64,000 nucleotides of DNA from Desulfocicer vacuolatum DSM 3385 (GTDB lineage Bacteria > Desulfobacterota > Desulfobacteria > Desulfobacterales > Desulfobacteraceae): positions 124,001 through 188,000 of the forward strand of contig NZ_FWXY01000004.1 of NCBI RefSeq assembly GCF_900176365.1. Reading direction: 5' to 3'. Every line of letters starts with the position of its first letter. The first letter of the stretch is position 1. A program made the translations under genes and the position numbers. Shown in pieces: positions 33,745 through 43,136 of this stretch. The notes beneath the pieces were generated by a model. That model was not told where the DNA came from. It did not search any database and saw nothing but the letters and a program-made list of their open reading frames with translations.

Positions 33745-35277
33745 ATGCAAAAGGATCAAATGGAGTTGGTTTCTCCAGTGGCCGGGGAGATTGATTTTTT
33801 GGAAGCGGATACAATACAGGTAATTAGAACCCGGGAATCTGATGTAACCCGTGTGGTGCATTCAAGTTTGATCATGCGGCCCATCTATGAGCTGGAAGCC
33901 CGCAGACTCAACACAGAAGAAGAAGGCGCGGATATACGAGATTTTGTGGATCTGATGTGGGTGGCTTTTGCCATTTTGGACAGTGTGTCTGAGCTCACCG
34001 AATACCATGTGGGGGCCAGCAGAAAAGAGGTGCTGGAAAAGGTGATGCCAGCCATTAAAAAGCAGCTTTTGTCAACTGAAGCATTTTCCCATGAGGCCCT
34101 TTACGCCCTTTTAAAAAAAGTATTTGATCATTTGGTGAACAGACAAAATCGTTATCTCCCCTTTGAATATCGTTATTATGACGGAATTGTGGGCAGGTTT
34201 AATCATCGAAAATTCTGGTTGATCAAGGCTGTTTACACGGGTAAGGGGCAGGAAACATTATTTTCTCTTACAGATGAGGGATACGCAGCTTATTTTGGTC
34301 TCCATGAAACAAGTGCCCTGGATTCCACGGCCATTGGAAATCTGCGTATCAAGCTTCTAATTGAACGGGGCAACGTTGATGATGCCATTTCTGTGGCAGA
34401 ACAGAACAACAAGCAATGCACCCGCAAGGCCCATGACATACGCAATACCCGCCGGGCCATCCAGCGAAACATCCATTCCATTGATTTTCACCGGATTAAC
34501 ACCATGGCCGACCAGGGGGCAGGGCAGGCCACCCAGATCCAGAATGAGAGTGGCCGTCTCCATCACATGGTGTTGGATAACCTCCAGGTCACTGAAAACA
34601 AAGATCAGGAATTAAAGCTTTTGCAACTGGCCCGGCATCTTAAGGAGCTGAACCGGCGCCAGATGGAACTGGTGAGAGAACTGCAACGTCTTCCCGATGA
34701 TTATCATCAGAACAGCTATAAATTGTTCAGGAAGCGAACGCTTGGCGTTTTACCTTCCATGGAAGAGGTGTTGCGCAGGGTGTGTTGTATGCCGGAAGGG
34801 GATGCCGCCGCAGTGGGCAGGGAGTTCATTGCCATGTTTGATCCTCCGGTGCAGATATCTTTGTTTGATCCGGGTGCCATCATTGATACCATCAGCCAGG
34901 CCCTGGAGCGCCGCAGTACCACAGGGGACAAGTCTTCACCCCTTCAGGAGATTGACGGAGAATCCATTGCCCACTACCAGGCGGAACTCACAGAACCCCT
35001 CATGAAACGTGGCCGGGATATGATCCTCAATCGCGTGCGAACCTGCGAAGCAACAATGTTGGAAGATCTCTTAAATGAGGCGGCCCTGGAGGAAGATGCC
35101 CCGTTGTTGCCCATGGCTGTGGCATTGACCGTATTTCAGTCCATCATGGATCATCGCACCGGCCAGGGAAACGGATTCCAGGTGAAACTGGGTTCCCGGG
35201 ATAAATACATCTCCATTGATCTGCCCGGGGGCAGACGTTACCGGGGAGATCACCTGGTGCTGGTGCCGGTGAATTAA
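33745..35277 (+). CDS. jetA: Wadjet system kleisin-like subunit JetA
   Basis: A 510-aa protein in the first position of a four-gene JetABCD operon. The N-terminus (~1-200) is predicted helical/winged (VHSSLIMRPIYELEARRLN, FVDLMWVAFAILDSVSELTE). The middle has long helices with PDDYHQNSYKLFRKRTLGVL, and the C-terminal segment is beta-rich (VKLGSRDKYISIDLPGGRRY). This matches the size and position of the MukF/MksF-like kleisin that bridges the two SMC heads. Direct sequence motifs for kleisins are weak, so the call rests mainly on the downstream SMC and toprim genes. The ATG is 3 bp after the cysteine-cluster gene. A 141-bp gap with a partial R1 repeat separates it from jetB. Confidence 0.8.
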   Translation: MQKDQMELVSPVAGEIDFLEADTIQVIRTRESDVTRVVHSSLIMRPIYELEARRLNTEEEGADIRDFVDLMWVAFAILDSVSELTEYHVGASRKEVLEKVMPAIKKQLLSTEAFSHEALYALLKKVFDHLVNRQNRYLPFEYRYYDGIVGRFNHRKFWLIKAVYTGKGQETLFSLTDEGYAAYFGLHETSALDSTAIGNLRIKLLIERGNVDDAISVAEQNNKQCTRKAHDIRNTRRAIQRNIHSIDFHRINTMADQGAGQATQIQNESGRLHHMVLDNLQVTENKDQELKLLQLARHLKELNRRQMELVRELQRLPDDYHQNSYKLFRKRTLGVLPSMEEVLRRVCCMPEGDAAAVGREFIAMFDPPVQISLFDPGAIIDTISQALERRSTTGDKSSPLQEIDGESIAHYQAELTEPLMKRGRDMILNRVRTCEATMLEDLLNEAALEEDAPLLPMAVALTVFQSIMDHRTGQGNGFQVKLGSRDKYISIDLPGGRRYRGDHLVLVPVN

Positions 35278-35321
35278 AGTATCTGATATCATTAATCATT
35301 AGGTTCGAGGTTGTAGGCGCC

Positions 35322-35358
35322 CAATTGACCGATCCCATTACCCGTCGGGGGTTCTGTT
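35322..35358. repeat. R1 repeat, partial copy d
   Basis: CCAATTGACCGATCCC, ATTACCCGTCGGGGG and TTCTG correspond to one arm and centre of the R1 hairpin. It lies inside the Wadjet operon, between jetA and jetB. Confidence 0.55.
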
Positions 35359-35418
35359 AATTGGGCCATTGAACAACACCGCCGACCCATTCCCGGCATA
35401 AAACATAGAGACATCACC

Positions 35419-36219
35419 ATGGAAAATATTTACGAAATCAGCCGCCTTGTGTATCTGAGTCTGGCATACAGCAACGGCAATAAACGAATTATCAACGACC
35501 ATCAGACAGAGCTCATGGAGTTGCTCCAGCGTTTCCAGGCCGAGGATACCTTTCACCGGGCCGTGATGGAAAATATCCGGGCCATGGAACTCCAGCTTTT
35601 GGAGGTGGAACCCCAGGGCCTTCGCCTGTCCGCCCGGAATGGTGCCAGTTTTTTTGCCACCACCCTTACGGATTATGGCAAAATGTTGGGTAGAACCCCC
35701 CTGAAAGCCGGAGAACTTCTTTGTGTGCATTGTGCCGTGGCCACGGCGTTTTTCCCCACAGAGTCGGATCTGGATGCCCCGGTGGAGGATCTTGGGGTCA
35801 TCGTTTCCGGTGATGTCATTGAGATCCTTCGGGTTTTTGCCAAGGCAGAAGAGACCATGGACCCTGAGGATGAAATTCTCCATCCAGAGGTGAGAACGGC
35901 GGCCCGGAGACTCAGGGAACTTCCCGAAGAAAATCCCGACAGCAAGCGGGCCGTGGGGGGTAACAGCTGGCTTGAGTTAATCACACGGGTGCTGGAACAG
36001 ATGGTGGCCACAGGATATCTGCTGGAATTCAGGGAAGAGGGGGAAGAAGAGATGGAGTACCGACCCACACCCGCTTACCAGAGTGCCATGCGTACGGCAT
36101 CTGTGTATGTTTTTCATGCCTTTCGAGAGCTTGTGGCAGAGAAAAAAATGTTCATTCTCCCTGGGGATGATTCCCGGGAACTCCCCCGGTCTGCCCCCGG
36201 CGAGGTGCCCCATGTATAA
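35419..36219 (+). CDS. jetB: Wadjet system KITE-like subunit JetB
   Basis: A 266-aa protein between JetA and the SMC-like JetC, the place of the MukE/MksE-like KITE subunit. It begins with helices (MENIYEISRLVYLSLAYSNG) and has winged-helix-like stretches (NSWLELITRVLEQMVATGYLL, then EFREEGEEEMEYRP). Its stop overlaps the jetC start (ATGTATAA, 8 bp), so translation is coupled. KITE subunits bind the kleisin and regulate the SMC complex. The call depends on context. Confidence 0.78.
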   Translation: MENIYEISRLVYLSLAYSNGNKRIINDHQTELMELLQRFQAEDTFHRAVMENIRAMELQLLEVEPQGLRLSARNGASFFATTLTDYGKMLGRTPLKAGELLCVHCAVATAFFPTESDLDAPVEDLGVIVSGDVIEILRVFAKAEETMDPEDEILHPEVRTAARRLRELPEENPDSKRAVGGNSWLELITRVLEQMVATGYLLEFREEGEEEMEYRPTPAYQSAMRTASVYVFHAFRELVAEKKMFILPGDDSRELPRSAPGEVPHV

Positions 36220-39200
36220 GTTAAGTCGATTTTTTGTCAGTGATCTTGTGGCCGGGGAGAACATTCTCAGAAACGGTTATTTCCCCATTTGCAAAGAAAA
36301 TGAACAGGCAGAGCATGGTATCATTGTTGCTGCCAACGGCTCCTGCAAGACCACTTTGCTCTCCTTTTTGTTCTCTGTTTTTGTTCCTGATCGCCGTCGT
36401 TTTGTGCAATATCTCCAGTCCAGTGGCGACAAAACACTGGATCAATATCTGGTACCTGACCGACCTTCTTTGGTGATGCTGGAATTATCCATGGATCTGG
36501 ACCCCACCCTTTTTGAGTCTCAACCCCGGGAACGCCTGGTGTTGGGTCAACTTCTCCATCGAAAGAAAACCACCCCGGATCATATTGAGCGAAGCTATTT
36601 TATAGGAGATTATGAGTTTTTTAACACGCTTCGTGTGCAATGGGACACGCTTTCCAATGCCAATCATCCCCACACTGCGGTGAAAGAGTTTTTAAACGGC
36701 AAGGTTCATCAGACTGCCAGCCAGAAGGAATGGCAGGAAAAACTTGAATCCCTGGGGCTTGACCCTTGGCTTGTGAACCGTCAGGTGGATTTTTCCCGCA
36801 GTGAAGGGGGGATCAAGGATTCCTTTAAATTTAAAAGTGAGGCTGATTTTCTCAGTTTTTTTCTGGGGTGCGTTTCGGACCTTGATGCTGCCATGGACAT
36901 CAGGAAAAATACGGCCCAGACCATTGCAAAGATGAAAAACCGTCCTGAAAAGAAAAAACAGCTGGATGCGGTGTTATCCCTTAAAAAAAATATGGCGGAT
37001 TTCCATGATATGGGCCGGGAGTGGCGCAAGGCCCACAAGGATATGGGAAATTACACCTTGCAGCTGGGGGAAGGGGCACATCGTCTCAGTTCTGCCCGGA
37101 AAGAGGCAGACATGGCCCTTGAAATGGCAGACGCTGCAGTGAAAAATAATCGGGACAGGCAAAAAGAGACAAGAGATGCCAGGGACACAGCCCATGCCAA
37201 TCAAGTGCAGGTGGAAGAGGTCGGCCACAGCCGGGAAAGCCATAAGCTCAAAGGCTTGATCCGGGAAGCAGATGAAAAATTGGAAAAATGCCAAAATGAA
37301 AAGATGGCACTTAAGGCTGCAGAGTATATGGCTTCCCAGAGACAGCTCAAGGCAGAGGTGGAGTCCAAGGATAAAATTCTGGCCCGCAGGACCTCTGACC
37401 TGGAACCTGCGCAACGTCAGGTGGATCTCCGGGCGGCCCAGTACCATATCCGGTTAAACAGCCAGCAGATGGAATCCCTCTCTGCTGTTACTGCCATGGA
37501 AAAAGAGATAGAGGTCACCCGGGATAAGCACAACGCTTTAAAAGAACAACGCCTGGAGCAGGACAGAAAAATATCCACCTTGAATGGTGATATTGTCCGT
37601 ATCACCACCCAGATTAACGGTGCTGTCATGGCCCGGAAAAATTTATCACTTCCCCCCGGAGAAGCGCCCGGGCAGAGCCTGGCAAGGTTGGAGAAAGAAC
37701 TCCATGACTGTGAAAAAAACTTGGAGCAGACCGGCAATCAACTTGGTGACCTTGGGAATTTGCAAAACAAGAGCCAAGAGCGCTTAAATCAATTGCAGCG
37801 CTCCCAGATCCAGGAAGAGGAAGTTCTGAAACAGGCTGAAAAATCCATGGCAGATGAAAAGGCCCAAAGGACAATCCTGCTTGGCGATGTCCATCTCATA
37901 CGCATCGCAGGTGTTGCAACCTTTGAACCCACAAAGGCCGAGCTTGCCACACGCCTTGGGGAATCCATGGCCCGGATCCGCACGGGTACACAGGTTTTTC
38001 AAGAAGAGGTTCTGGAACTGAAAAATCAATTAAAGCGTCTGGAAAACATGAACTGCCTGGTGGTGGATGAGCAGGTGGCAAAACTCATTGCCCATTACAC
38101 ATCAAATGGACTCTCTCCGGCTGAGGTAAAACCCTTTCTGGATTATCTGTCCGGGCTTGATAAAACCCCGGAGGAGATCGCCCGGGTGGTGGAGGGTGAC
38201 CCGGGGCGGTTCAGCGGTATCATGGCTGCCACCCATGGGGTGATTGAGAAGGTGCAAAATATTCCTGTTCCTTCCTGGCTTTCCAGGCCCGTGGTGATAT
38301 CCACCCCCCTGGATATGGATGGACAGGGCATTGAGTTTCCCGTGATTTCACCTCAAGACCCCATTGTGTACAGTAAAAACTATCTGGAGAATCAAAAAAA
38401 GCATCTTGCCGGAAAACAGGAAAAGCTTGAAAAAGAGATCTCCCAGCGCTTATCCAGGCTTGAATCCATGGAAAAAACCCGGCGCATGCTCAATGATTAC
38501 CGGGAAAAATATCCTGACATGGCTGCGGTGGAACTGTTGTCCCGGAATGTGGCAGTTGCCGGGGAGACCATACTTACCCTTGGATCGAAGATCCAGGAAA
38601 TGACAAAGGAAAGTGAAGCCCGGGTCATCAGAAAAAAAGAGCTGGAAGAAATTTTACATAGGGAAAACAGGACCCTGGCCCGTTTGGAGCAACTTGTAAA
38701 ACTTGTGAAGAATTGGCTTGAGCAGTATGGCCGGATGGATGCCTGGGAAAAAGAGCTTTCCCAAAAAGAGATTCAAATGGTGGAGATGAACCATGTTGCC
38801 AAACAGATCCGAAACAGGGAGAAAGAAATAGAAGAGGATCTCACCCGTATTCACAGCGCCATGGCCCGGAAAAGGGCAGAGCTTAAAAATCTGGAGGAGA
38901 GGGCCGATGACATCCCGGCCTCAGAGGAGATGGTTCTCAATGAAGAACAGACTCAACAGGCCTTGTCCATGGATCTTACTACCCTTAGAAAGCAGCATGA
39001 ACAGGCCCAGAGCAATGCCATCCGTGTGGCCAGTGAATTGGGTATAGACGGGTTGAGGAATGAACTGCAGCGGGTGAAGGAAACACTTCAAAAAAATATA
39101 AACGATTTGCATCGATATGGCAGGAAAAATTCCTTTGATGAAGAAATTGCTGAAAAATGGGCCGGAAAAAGCAGCCGGGAGCGGGATGAACGCATGGCAG

Positions 39201-40591
39201 CACTTTCAGTGTCTGTGGCCGATCTAAAAGAACAGCTGGCCGGGCAAAAAGTGCAGCTGGAAGGCCGGGACCGGGATCTTGCCCGCTGTAAGGAAAAATT
39301 AAAAACTTTATCCCGCCAGGGCATCCATGGAGACATTGACCCGGAGGATCTTGAAAATACTGATTTGGAAGGGTTGATTCTTCACTACGGCAAAGTGGCT
39401 GAAGCCCTGGAAGAGAAGCTCAATGAGCTGAAAAAGCATGGGGCAATCCACGTTGCGGATTTGGAAAAAAATCGCCGATGGCTCAATGAACTCAACCTTT
39501 CCCTGGCCATGTTAACGGGGCAGGTGCCTTACTGGGACAGTAACTCCCCCCGGGGGGACTGGCTGGAGCTTGTCCGGGTGGAAAAGGAAACCCGGATAAA
39601 CAATGCGGTGAAATTCAAAAAACAGATGGAAGTGATTCTTAATTCCCGAAAGAAAATGGAAGGCCTCATGGAAAAGAGCCGGAAAAATATGGGCAGCGCC
39701 TTTGACAGACTCCAGGGGGAACTTCGGGATGAAACCTTAAGAAAGCAGTTGCCGGCCATTGTGGATGAACTTTCCCGGCATGATGCGGAAAGCATGGGAA
39801 CCCAGAGCGGTGAGCTCATGGAAAAATGCAGCCACATTGCCGCCAACATAGAAAGCGATCTGTCCCGATCTGCCCAGTTTGTGGAAAGCCTTGTGGATCA
39901 ACTGTTCCAACATGTGAGGGTCTCTTACCAAAAGCTCCAGACCGCCTCAAAACAACTCATGCCTGACAATGTGTTTGTCTATGGGGGTAAGCCGATTTTA
40001 AAGGCCGGTGCCCGCCTGGATTTCACCCGGCATACCCTGATATATCGTAAAACCATTGATAACTGGCTGGATGAGTTGATCCAGAAAAATTATATTCCAG
40101 AGGTCACTGCCAGGGTGGGGGACACCTTGGGTATGGAGCTTCTTTACCGACTGCTCAAGGTTTCTTCGGCAAAACAGGAGTTTGGTATCCGCCTGCTTAA
40201 ATGTGATGATACAGGCCGAAATTATGAGCCCGTGGGTAAAGATCTGGGGTCCGGGGGCGAGGCTTTGACAACGGCGGTGCTTCTTTACTCTCTTCTCACC
40301 TCCATGCGTCAAAAACGCCGGAACAAAAGGGATGATCGTATCCCTGCCTTTCTCATTGCTGACAATCCTCTGGGGGTTTGTAACCGTTCTGATTTTCTGG
40401 ACACCCAGCTTAAGGTGGCCCGGGCCATGGGCATTCAGTGCATCTATTTCACCGGTATCAATGACCGGGAATCGTTGGGGCTTTTCCAGCACCGGGTGGC
40501 CATTCGCCACAGTGGCAAACACCTCCAGGTGGGGGACAAACCCTTTAATTGCCTGGAGGTCATTGAACAGAATGTGGAGGATCGGGAATGA
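36212..40591 (+). CDS. jetC: Wadjet SMC-like ATPase JetC
   Basis: A 1459-aa SMC/MukB-type ATPase, the motor that extrudes DNA loops in the Wadjet anti-plasmid system. The N-terminal half-head carries a P-loop AANGSCKTT at residues 40-48. Long heptad-rich coiled coils (~300-610 and ~735-1190) flank a hinge-like globular part (~615-730, YTSNGLSPAEVKPFLDYLSG). The C-terminal half-head has the signature LGSGGEALTTAVLLY and a Walker B-like AFLIADNPLG. I start it at ATG 36212 (MYKLSRFFVSD), overlapping the jetB stop; the frame is open upstream to 36083 but there duplicates jetB DNA. The usual P-loop Gly before Lys is Cys45 here (TGC, 36344-36346), which may reduce ATP use. Confidence 0.88.
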   Translation: MYKLSRFFVSDLVAGENILRNGYFPICKENEQAEHGIIVAANGSCKTTLLSFLFSVFVPDRRRFVQYLQSSGDKTLDQYLVPDRPSLVMLELSMDLDPTLFESQPRERLVLGQLLHRKKTTPDHIERSYFIGDYEFFNTLRVQWDTLSNANHPHTAVKEFLNGKVHQTASQKEWQEKLESLGLDPWLVNRQVDFSRSEGGIKDSFKFKSEADFLSFFLGCVSDLDAAMDIRKNTAQTIAKMKNRPEKKKQLDAVLSLKKNMADFHDMGREWRKAHKDMGNYTLQLGEGAHRLSSARKEADMALEMADAAVKNNRDRQKETRDARDTAHANQVQVEEVGHSRESHKLKGLIREADEKLEKCQNEKMALKAAEYMASQRQLKAEVESKDKILARRTSDLEPAQRQVDLRAAQYHIRLNSQQMESLSAVTAMEKEIEVTRDKHNALKEQRLEQDRKISTLNGDIVRITTQINGAVMARKNLSLPPGEAPGQSLARLEKELHDCEKNLEQTGNQLGDLGNLQNKSQERLNQLQRSQIQEEEVLKQAEKSMADEKAQRTILLGDVHLIRIAGVATFEPTKAELATRLGESMARIRTGTQVFQEEVLELKNQLKRLENMNCLVVDEQVAKLIAHYTSNGLSPAEVKPFLDYLSGLDKTPEEIARVVEGDPGRFSGIMAATHGVIEKVQNIPVPSWLSRPVVISTPLDMDGQGIEFPVISPQDPIVYSKNYLENQKKHLAGKQEKLEKEISQRLSRLESMEKTRRMLNDYREKYPDMAAVELLSRNVAVAGETILTLGSKIQEMTKESEARVIRKKELEEILHRENRTLARLEQLVKLVKNWLEQYGRMDAWEKELSQKEIQMVEMNHVAKQIRNREKEIEEDLTRIHSAMARKRAELKNLEERADDIPASEEMVLNEEQTQQALSMDLTTLRKQHEQAQSNAIRVASELGIDGLRNELQRVKETLQKNINDLHRYGRKNSFDEEIAEKWAGKSSRERDERMAALSVSVADLKEQLAGQKVQLEGRDRDLARCKEKLKTLSRQGIHGDIDPEDLENTDLEGLILHYGKVAEALEEKLNELKKHGAIHVADLEKNRRWLNELNLSLAMLTGQVPYWDSNSPRGDWLELVRVEKETRINNAVKFKKQMEVILNSRKKMEGLMEKSRKNMGSAFDRLQGELRDETLRKQLPAIVDELSRHDAESMGTQSGELMEKCSHIAANIESDLSRSAQFVESLVDQLFQHVRVSYQKLQTASKQLMPDNVFVYGGKPILKAGARLDFTRHTLIYRKTIDNWLDELIQKNYIPEVTARVGDTLGMELLYRLLKVSSAKQEFGIRLLKCDDTGRNYEPVGKDLGSGGEALTTAVLLYSLLTSMRQKRRNKRDDRIPAFLIADNPLGVCNRSDFLDTQLKVARAMGIQCIYFTGINDRESLGLFQHRVAIRHSGKHLQVGDKPFNCLEVIEQNVEDRE

Positions 40592-41721
40592 TTGATTCCG
40601 GTATTACCAAAGGGCTCAATGAGCTCTTTCACACATCAAAAAGGAAAAAAATTCCTGCTGATTTGCTTTTTAGTACCGCCAGGGATCGTTCCCTAAATCA
40701 GGACAGTGATCTGGCTGTTGAGAAAAAGCTGCTTCAAATACTGGAGCAATTTGCCCGGGAAGGGGTTATTAAGTTACCCGCTGCAAAGGGAAAAAAGTGG
40801 GACGTCAAAACTAAGTTACCCCACCATGTCACCTTGGTCAATACTGCTGAAGATATACGAAAAAAAAGGAATAAGCAGGAACGAGACGATATTTTAAATA
40901 GCACTTCCTGGGAACCTGAGAAGATGATTCCCATTATCCATGGTGATTGCTGTCCAATGACATTGGATGATTGCAAAAAGGCACAAAAAGTGAACAGTTA
41001 TTTGATCAACAGACCCTTAGATCAGCCCATGATTCCTGCAAGGGAAAGGGCGCTTCGGATATTCGGAGATGAAAAAGCGTTGGACAAGGTGAAGGATCAA
41101 GGCCTTTTTTCCGGCAGCATCTCCCTGAAAGATCTGGATTGCTTTTATTGTCCGGAACCCATTCCCTTTTATCCGCTTTCCCCGGATGTTCAAAATACCC
41201 GGGGAAAGGCGCTTCTTTTTGTGGAAAACGCAAATACCTATGAGAGTTGCCGCCGGGCCAATCAAATAACCCAGACCTTTGCAGCCATTGTTTATGGCAA
41301 AGGATTTAAAGCCGCCACTAAGCCTGAAAAAATGGATGGTATTGTGGAAATTGAGGCCCAACTGGAATCCCAAGGTCTGTGGTATTTTGGCGATCTTGAT
41401 CCCGCAGGGCTGGCCATTCCCAGAACCATCAATAAATTTCGAAAACAGGCAAAGCTCCCCTTGATACAGCCAGCCATACCACTCTATCGGGTATTGATGG
41501 CCAAAGGCTATTTTGTTCCTTACCGGAAAACATCCCAGAAAAAATTTCACGATGAAGAATGGGCAATTCAATGGCTGGGGAAAGAATTGGCTCTATCCTA
41601 TCTTGAGAAGGTGGAGCAGTTTAGATGGCCCCAGGAAGGGTTGAGTCAACGGGATCTGGAAATTATTTTTATGGAATATTCAGGGATTCCTATGCCAAAG
41701 GTTAGCCGAGATATTTTTTGA
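40588..41721 (+). CDS. jetD: Wadjet toprim nuclease JetD (DUF3322/DUF2220)
   Basis: A 377-aa nuclease subunit that cleaves circular DNA captured by JetABC. The C-terminal toprim fold is clear: ALLFVENANTYES with Glu213, and WYFGDLDPAGLAIP with Asp269 and Asp271. The N-terminal half (KRKKIPADLLFSTARDRSLN, LPHHVTLVNTAEDI) is the DNA-binding part. It overlaps jetC by 4 bp (ATGA), completing a coupled jetB-jetC-jetD block. All metal-binding residues appear intact. Nothing resembling a terminator directly follows. Confidence 0.88.
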   Translation: MIDSGITKGLNELFHTSKRKKIPADLLFSTARDRSLNQDSDLAVEKKLLQILEQFAREGVIKLPAAKGKKWDVKTKLPHHVTLVNTAEDIRKKRNKQERDDILNSTSWEPEKMIPIIHGDCCPMTLDDCKKAQKVNSYLINRPLDQPMIPARERALRIFGDEKALDKVKDQGLFSGSISLKDLDCFYCPEPIPFYPLSPDVQNTRGKALLFVENANTYESCRRANQITQTFAAIVYGKGFKAATKPEKMDGIVEIEAQLESQGLWYFGDLDPAGLAIPRTINKFRKQAKLPLIQPAIPLYRVLMAKGYFVPYRKTSQKKFHDEEWAIQWLGKELALSYLEKVEQFRWPQEGLSQRDLEIIFMEYSGIPMPKVSRDIF

Positions 41722-41920
41722 TGAGTTTGATCTGGGCTTGACCGGAAAAATAACCGATTATACCTGTTTTCTTTTTTTATTCAAAAAAAGCACGTTGCAA
41801 ACCAAATTGTAGAAATTCTGTAAAGCGGCCCGAAATCTCTATACTTGTTTTTGGATTTTTTTCATTATAAGAGTAACTAAGATTTTTGTGTTTCTACCCT
41901 ATAGTGAAGGATAGTTTGTT

Positions 41921-42775
41921 ATGAGCGCTGAAACATTATGTGAAATTGAGAATAGTTATTATAGCTATCAACAGCTCATCAATCTCTATGCTAACCATAA
42001 AGAAGAGTGGTTTGGAGACATAGATGTGAATTTATATGGATGGTTTTCAGCAAACTCATCCTCTGTTTTAGGAGCTATATTAACCAAATTTCAAAATAAT
42101 TTAAATACCGTCCGTATTTTTGCCGAAAAATCTGAAAGTATTCTCAAACGAAATGGTTTTCTTTCCCATTTTGGGCATTCAAAAGCAATAGACTATAATC
42201 ATACCGCTATAGCATACCAAGTTTTGTCAACAGAGGATGATAGATATTTTAATAACTATGTTTTCAAAGAATTCATAAGCAGGCCAGACCTGCCAGTCAT
42301 GACCGATGCTCTAAAGAGGAAACTTGCCGAATCTATTTATGAAATTTTCATTAATGCAAAAATGCACAGTCAAACGGAAAAAATATTTGTTTGTGGACAA
42401 TTTTTCCCCAAAAAACATAAAATAATATTCACGATAACTGATATTGGAATAGGGATTAAGAATGTTGTAAACAATAGATTTGGTTCCAATTTAAGCGCTA
42501 TTCAAGCAATCGAATGGGCGATTCAAGATAAGCATACAACAAAAAAGGACGTTTCAGGAGGAATTGGTCTTGCTTTGTTACATGAATTCATTAAATTAAA
42601 TAGAGGAACGGTTCAGATTGTTTCTAATGAAGGTTTCTGGGAACTAAGTCATACAGGCAAAGTAGTTAGAAGTTTTACAAACGAATTTCCGGGAACAATG
42701 GTTAATATATCGGTATGTACCAATGATGCCAACCAATACATGCTTTCAAAAGAAGTCACAGACGATATTTTTTAA
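41921..42775 (+). CDS. GHKL-type (histidine-kinase-like) ATPase, first gene of a possible defence module
   Basis: A 284-aa soluble protein. Residues ~1-130 are an unassigned helical N-domain. Residues ~130-270 are a GHKL ATPase domain: N-box ESIYEIFINAKMHS (137-150, Glu and Asn), G1 box TITDIGIGIK (Asp174) and G2 box SGGIGLALLHEF (213 on). No phosphoacceptor His/DHp domain is present, so it is not a classical sensor kinase. It resembles SpoIIAB/RsbW-type or GyrB/MutL-type ATPases. It is followed 10 bp later by a STAS-like gene and then directly by a PIN nuclease gene. The DNA is AT-richer than the neighbouring Wadjet genes. An ATPase that switches a STAS partner to control the nuclease is inferred. 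Confidence 0.8.
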   Translation: MSAETLCEIENSYYSYQQLINLYANHKEEWFGDIDVNLYGWFSANSSSVLGAILTKFQNNLNTVRIFAEKSESILKRNGFLSHFGHSKAIDYNHTAIAYQVLSTEDDRYFNNYVFKEFISRPDLPVMTDALKRKLAESIYEIFINAKMHSQTEKIFVCGQFFPKKHKIIFTITDIGIGIKNVVNNRFGSNLSAIQAIEWAIQDKHTTKKDVSGGIGLALLHEFIKLNRGTVQIVSNEGFWELSHTGKVVRSFTNEFPGTMVNISVCTNDANQYMLSKEVTDDIF

Positions 42776-42785
42776 AGGAAACTTA

Positions 42786-43136
42786 ATGGATACAATTAAA
42801 CTTAGTATATTCTCGATCGTAGGAGATTCTTTTTGCGTAGCCGCTGAAGACGGAGAAAAAGTTTTTAAGCAGATACGGATGGGTATTGAAAAAAATAAGA
42901 AAATAACACTTTCTTTTCAAAATGTAGAGATGCTGACCACCGCATTTCTCAATACAGCCATTGGAAAGCTTTATGGTGAATACGATGAGAAGACAGTCAA
43001 GAAGCATATGTCCGTGGAAGACATGGACAGCAGCGACAAACTTCGTTTGAAAAGAGTTATTGATACAGCAAAAGTGTATTACGCAAATCCCAATCAACTT
43101 GAAGACTCCATCAAAACAATCATGGAGGAAGATTAG
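42786..43136 (+). CDS. STAS-like (DUF4325-type) protein
   Basis: A 116-aa protein with an alternating beta-alpha pattern (IKLSIFSIVG, GEKVFKQIRMGIEKNKKITL, SFQNVEMLTTAFLNTAIGKL) that matches STAS-like DUF4325 domains. The TTAFLN stretch is where STAS proteins have their switch Ser/Thr. ATG 42786 has AAAGGA upstream; a longer frame from 42723 overlaps the ATPase gene and is rejected. Its TAG at 43134-43136 directly abuts the ATG of the PIN gene. By analogy with SpoIIAA/SpoIIAB, the preceding GHKL ATPase may bind or phosphorylate it (inference). Confidence 0.75.
   Translation: MDTIKLSIFSIVGDSFCVAAEDGEKVFKQIRMGIEKNKKITLSFQNVEMLTTAFLNTAIGKLYGEYDEKTVKKHMSVEDMDSSDKLRLKRVIDTAKVYYANPNQLEDSIKTIMEED

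Noticed and set aside
36083-36211. 43-codon upstream extension of jetC
   Set aside because: It overlaps the end of jetB in another frame. ATG 36212 gives the normal SMC N-terminus and a typical coupled overlap.
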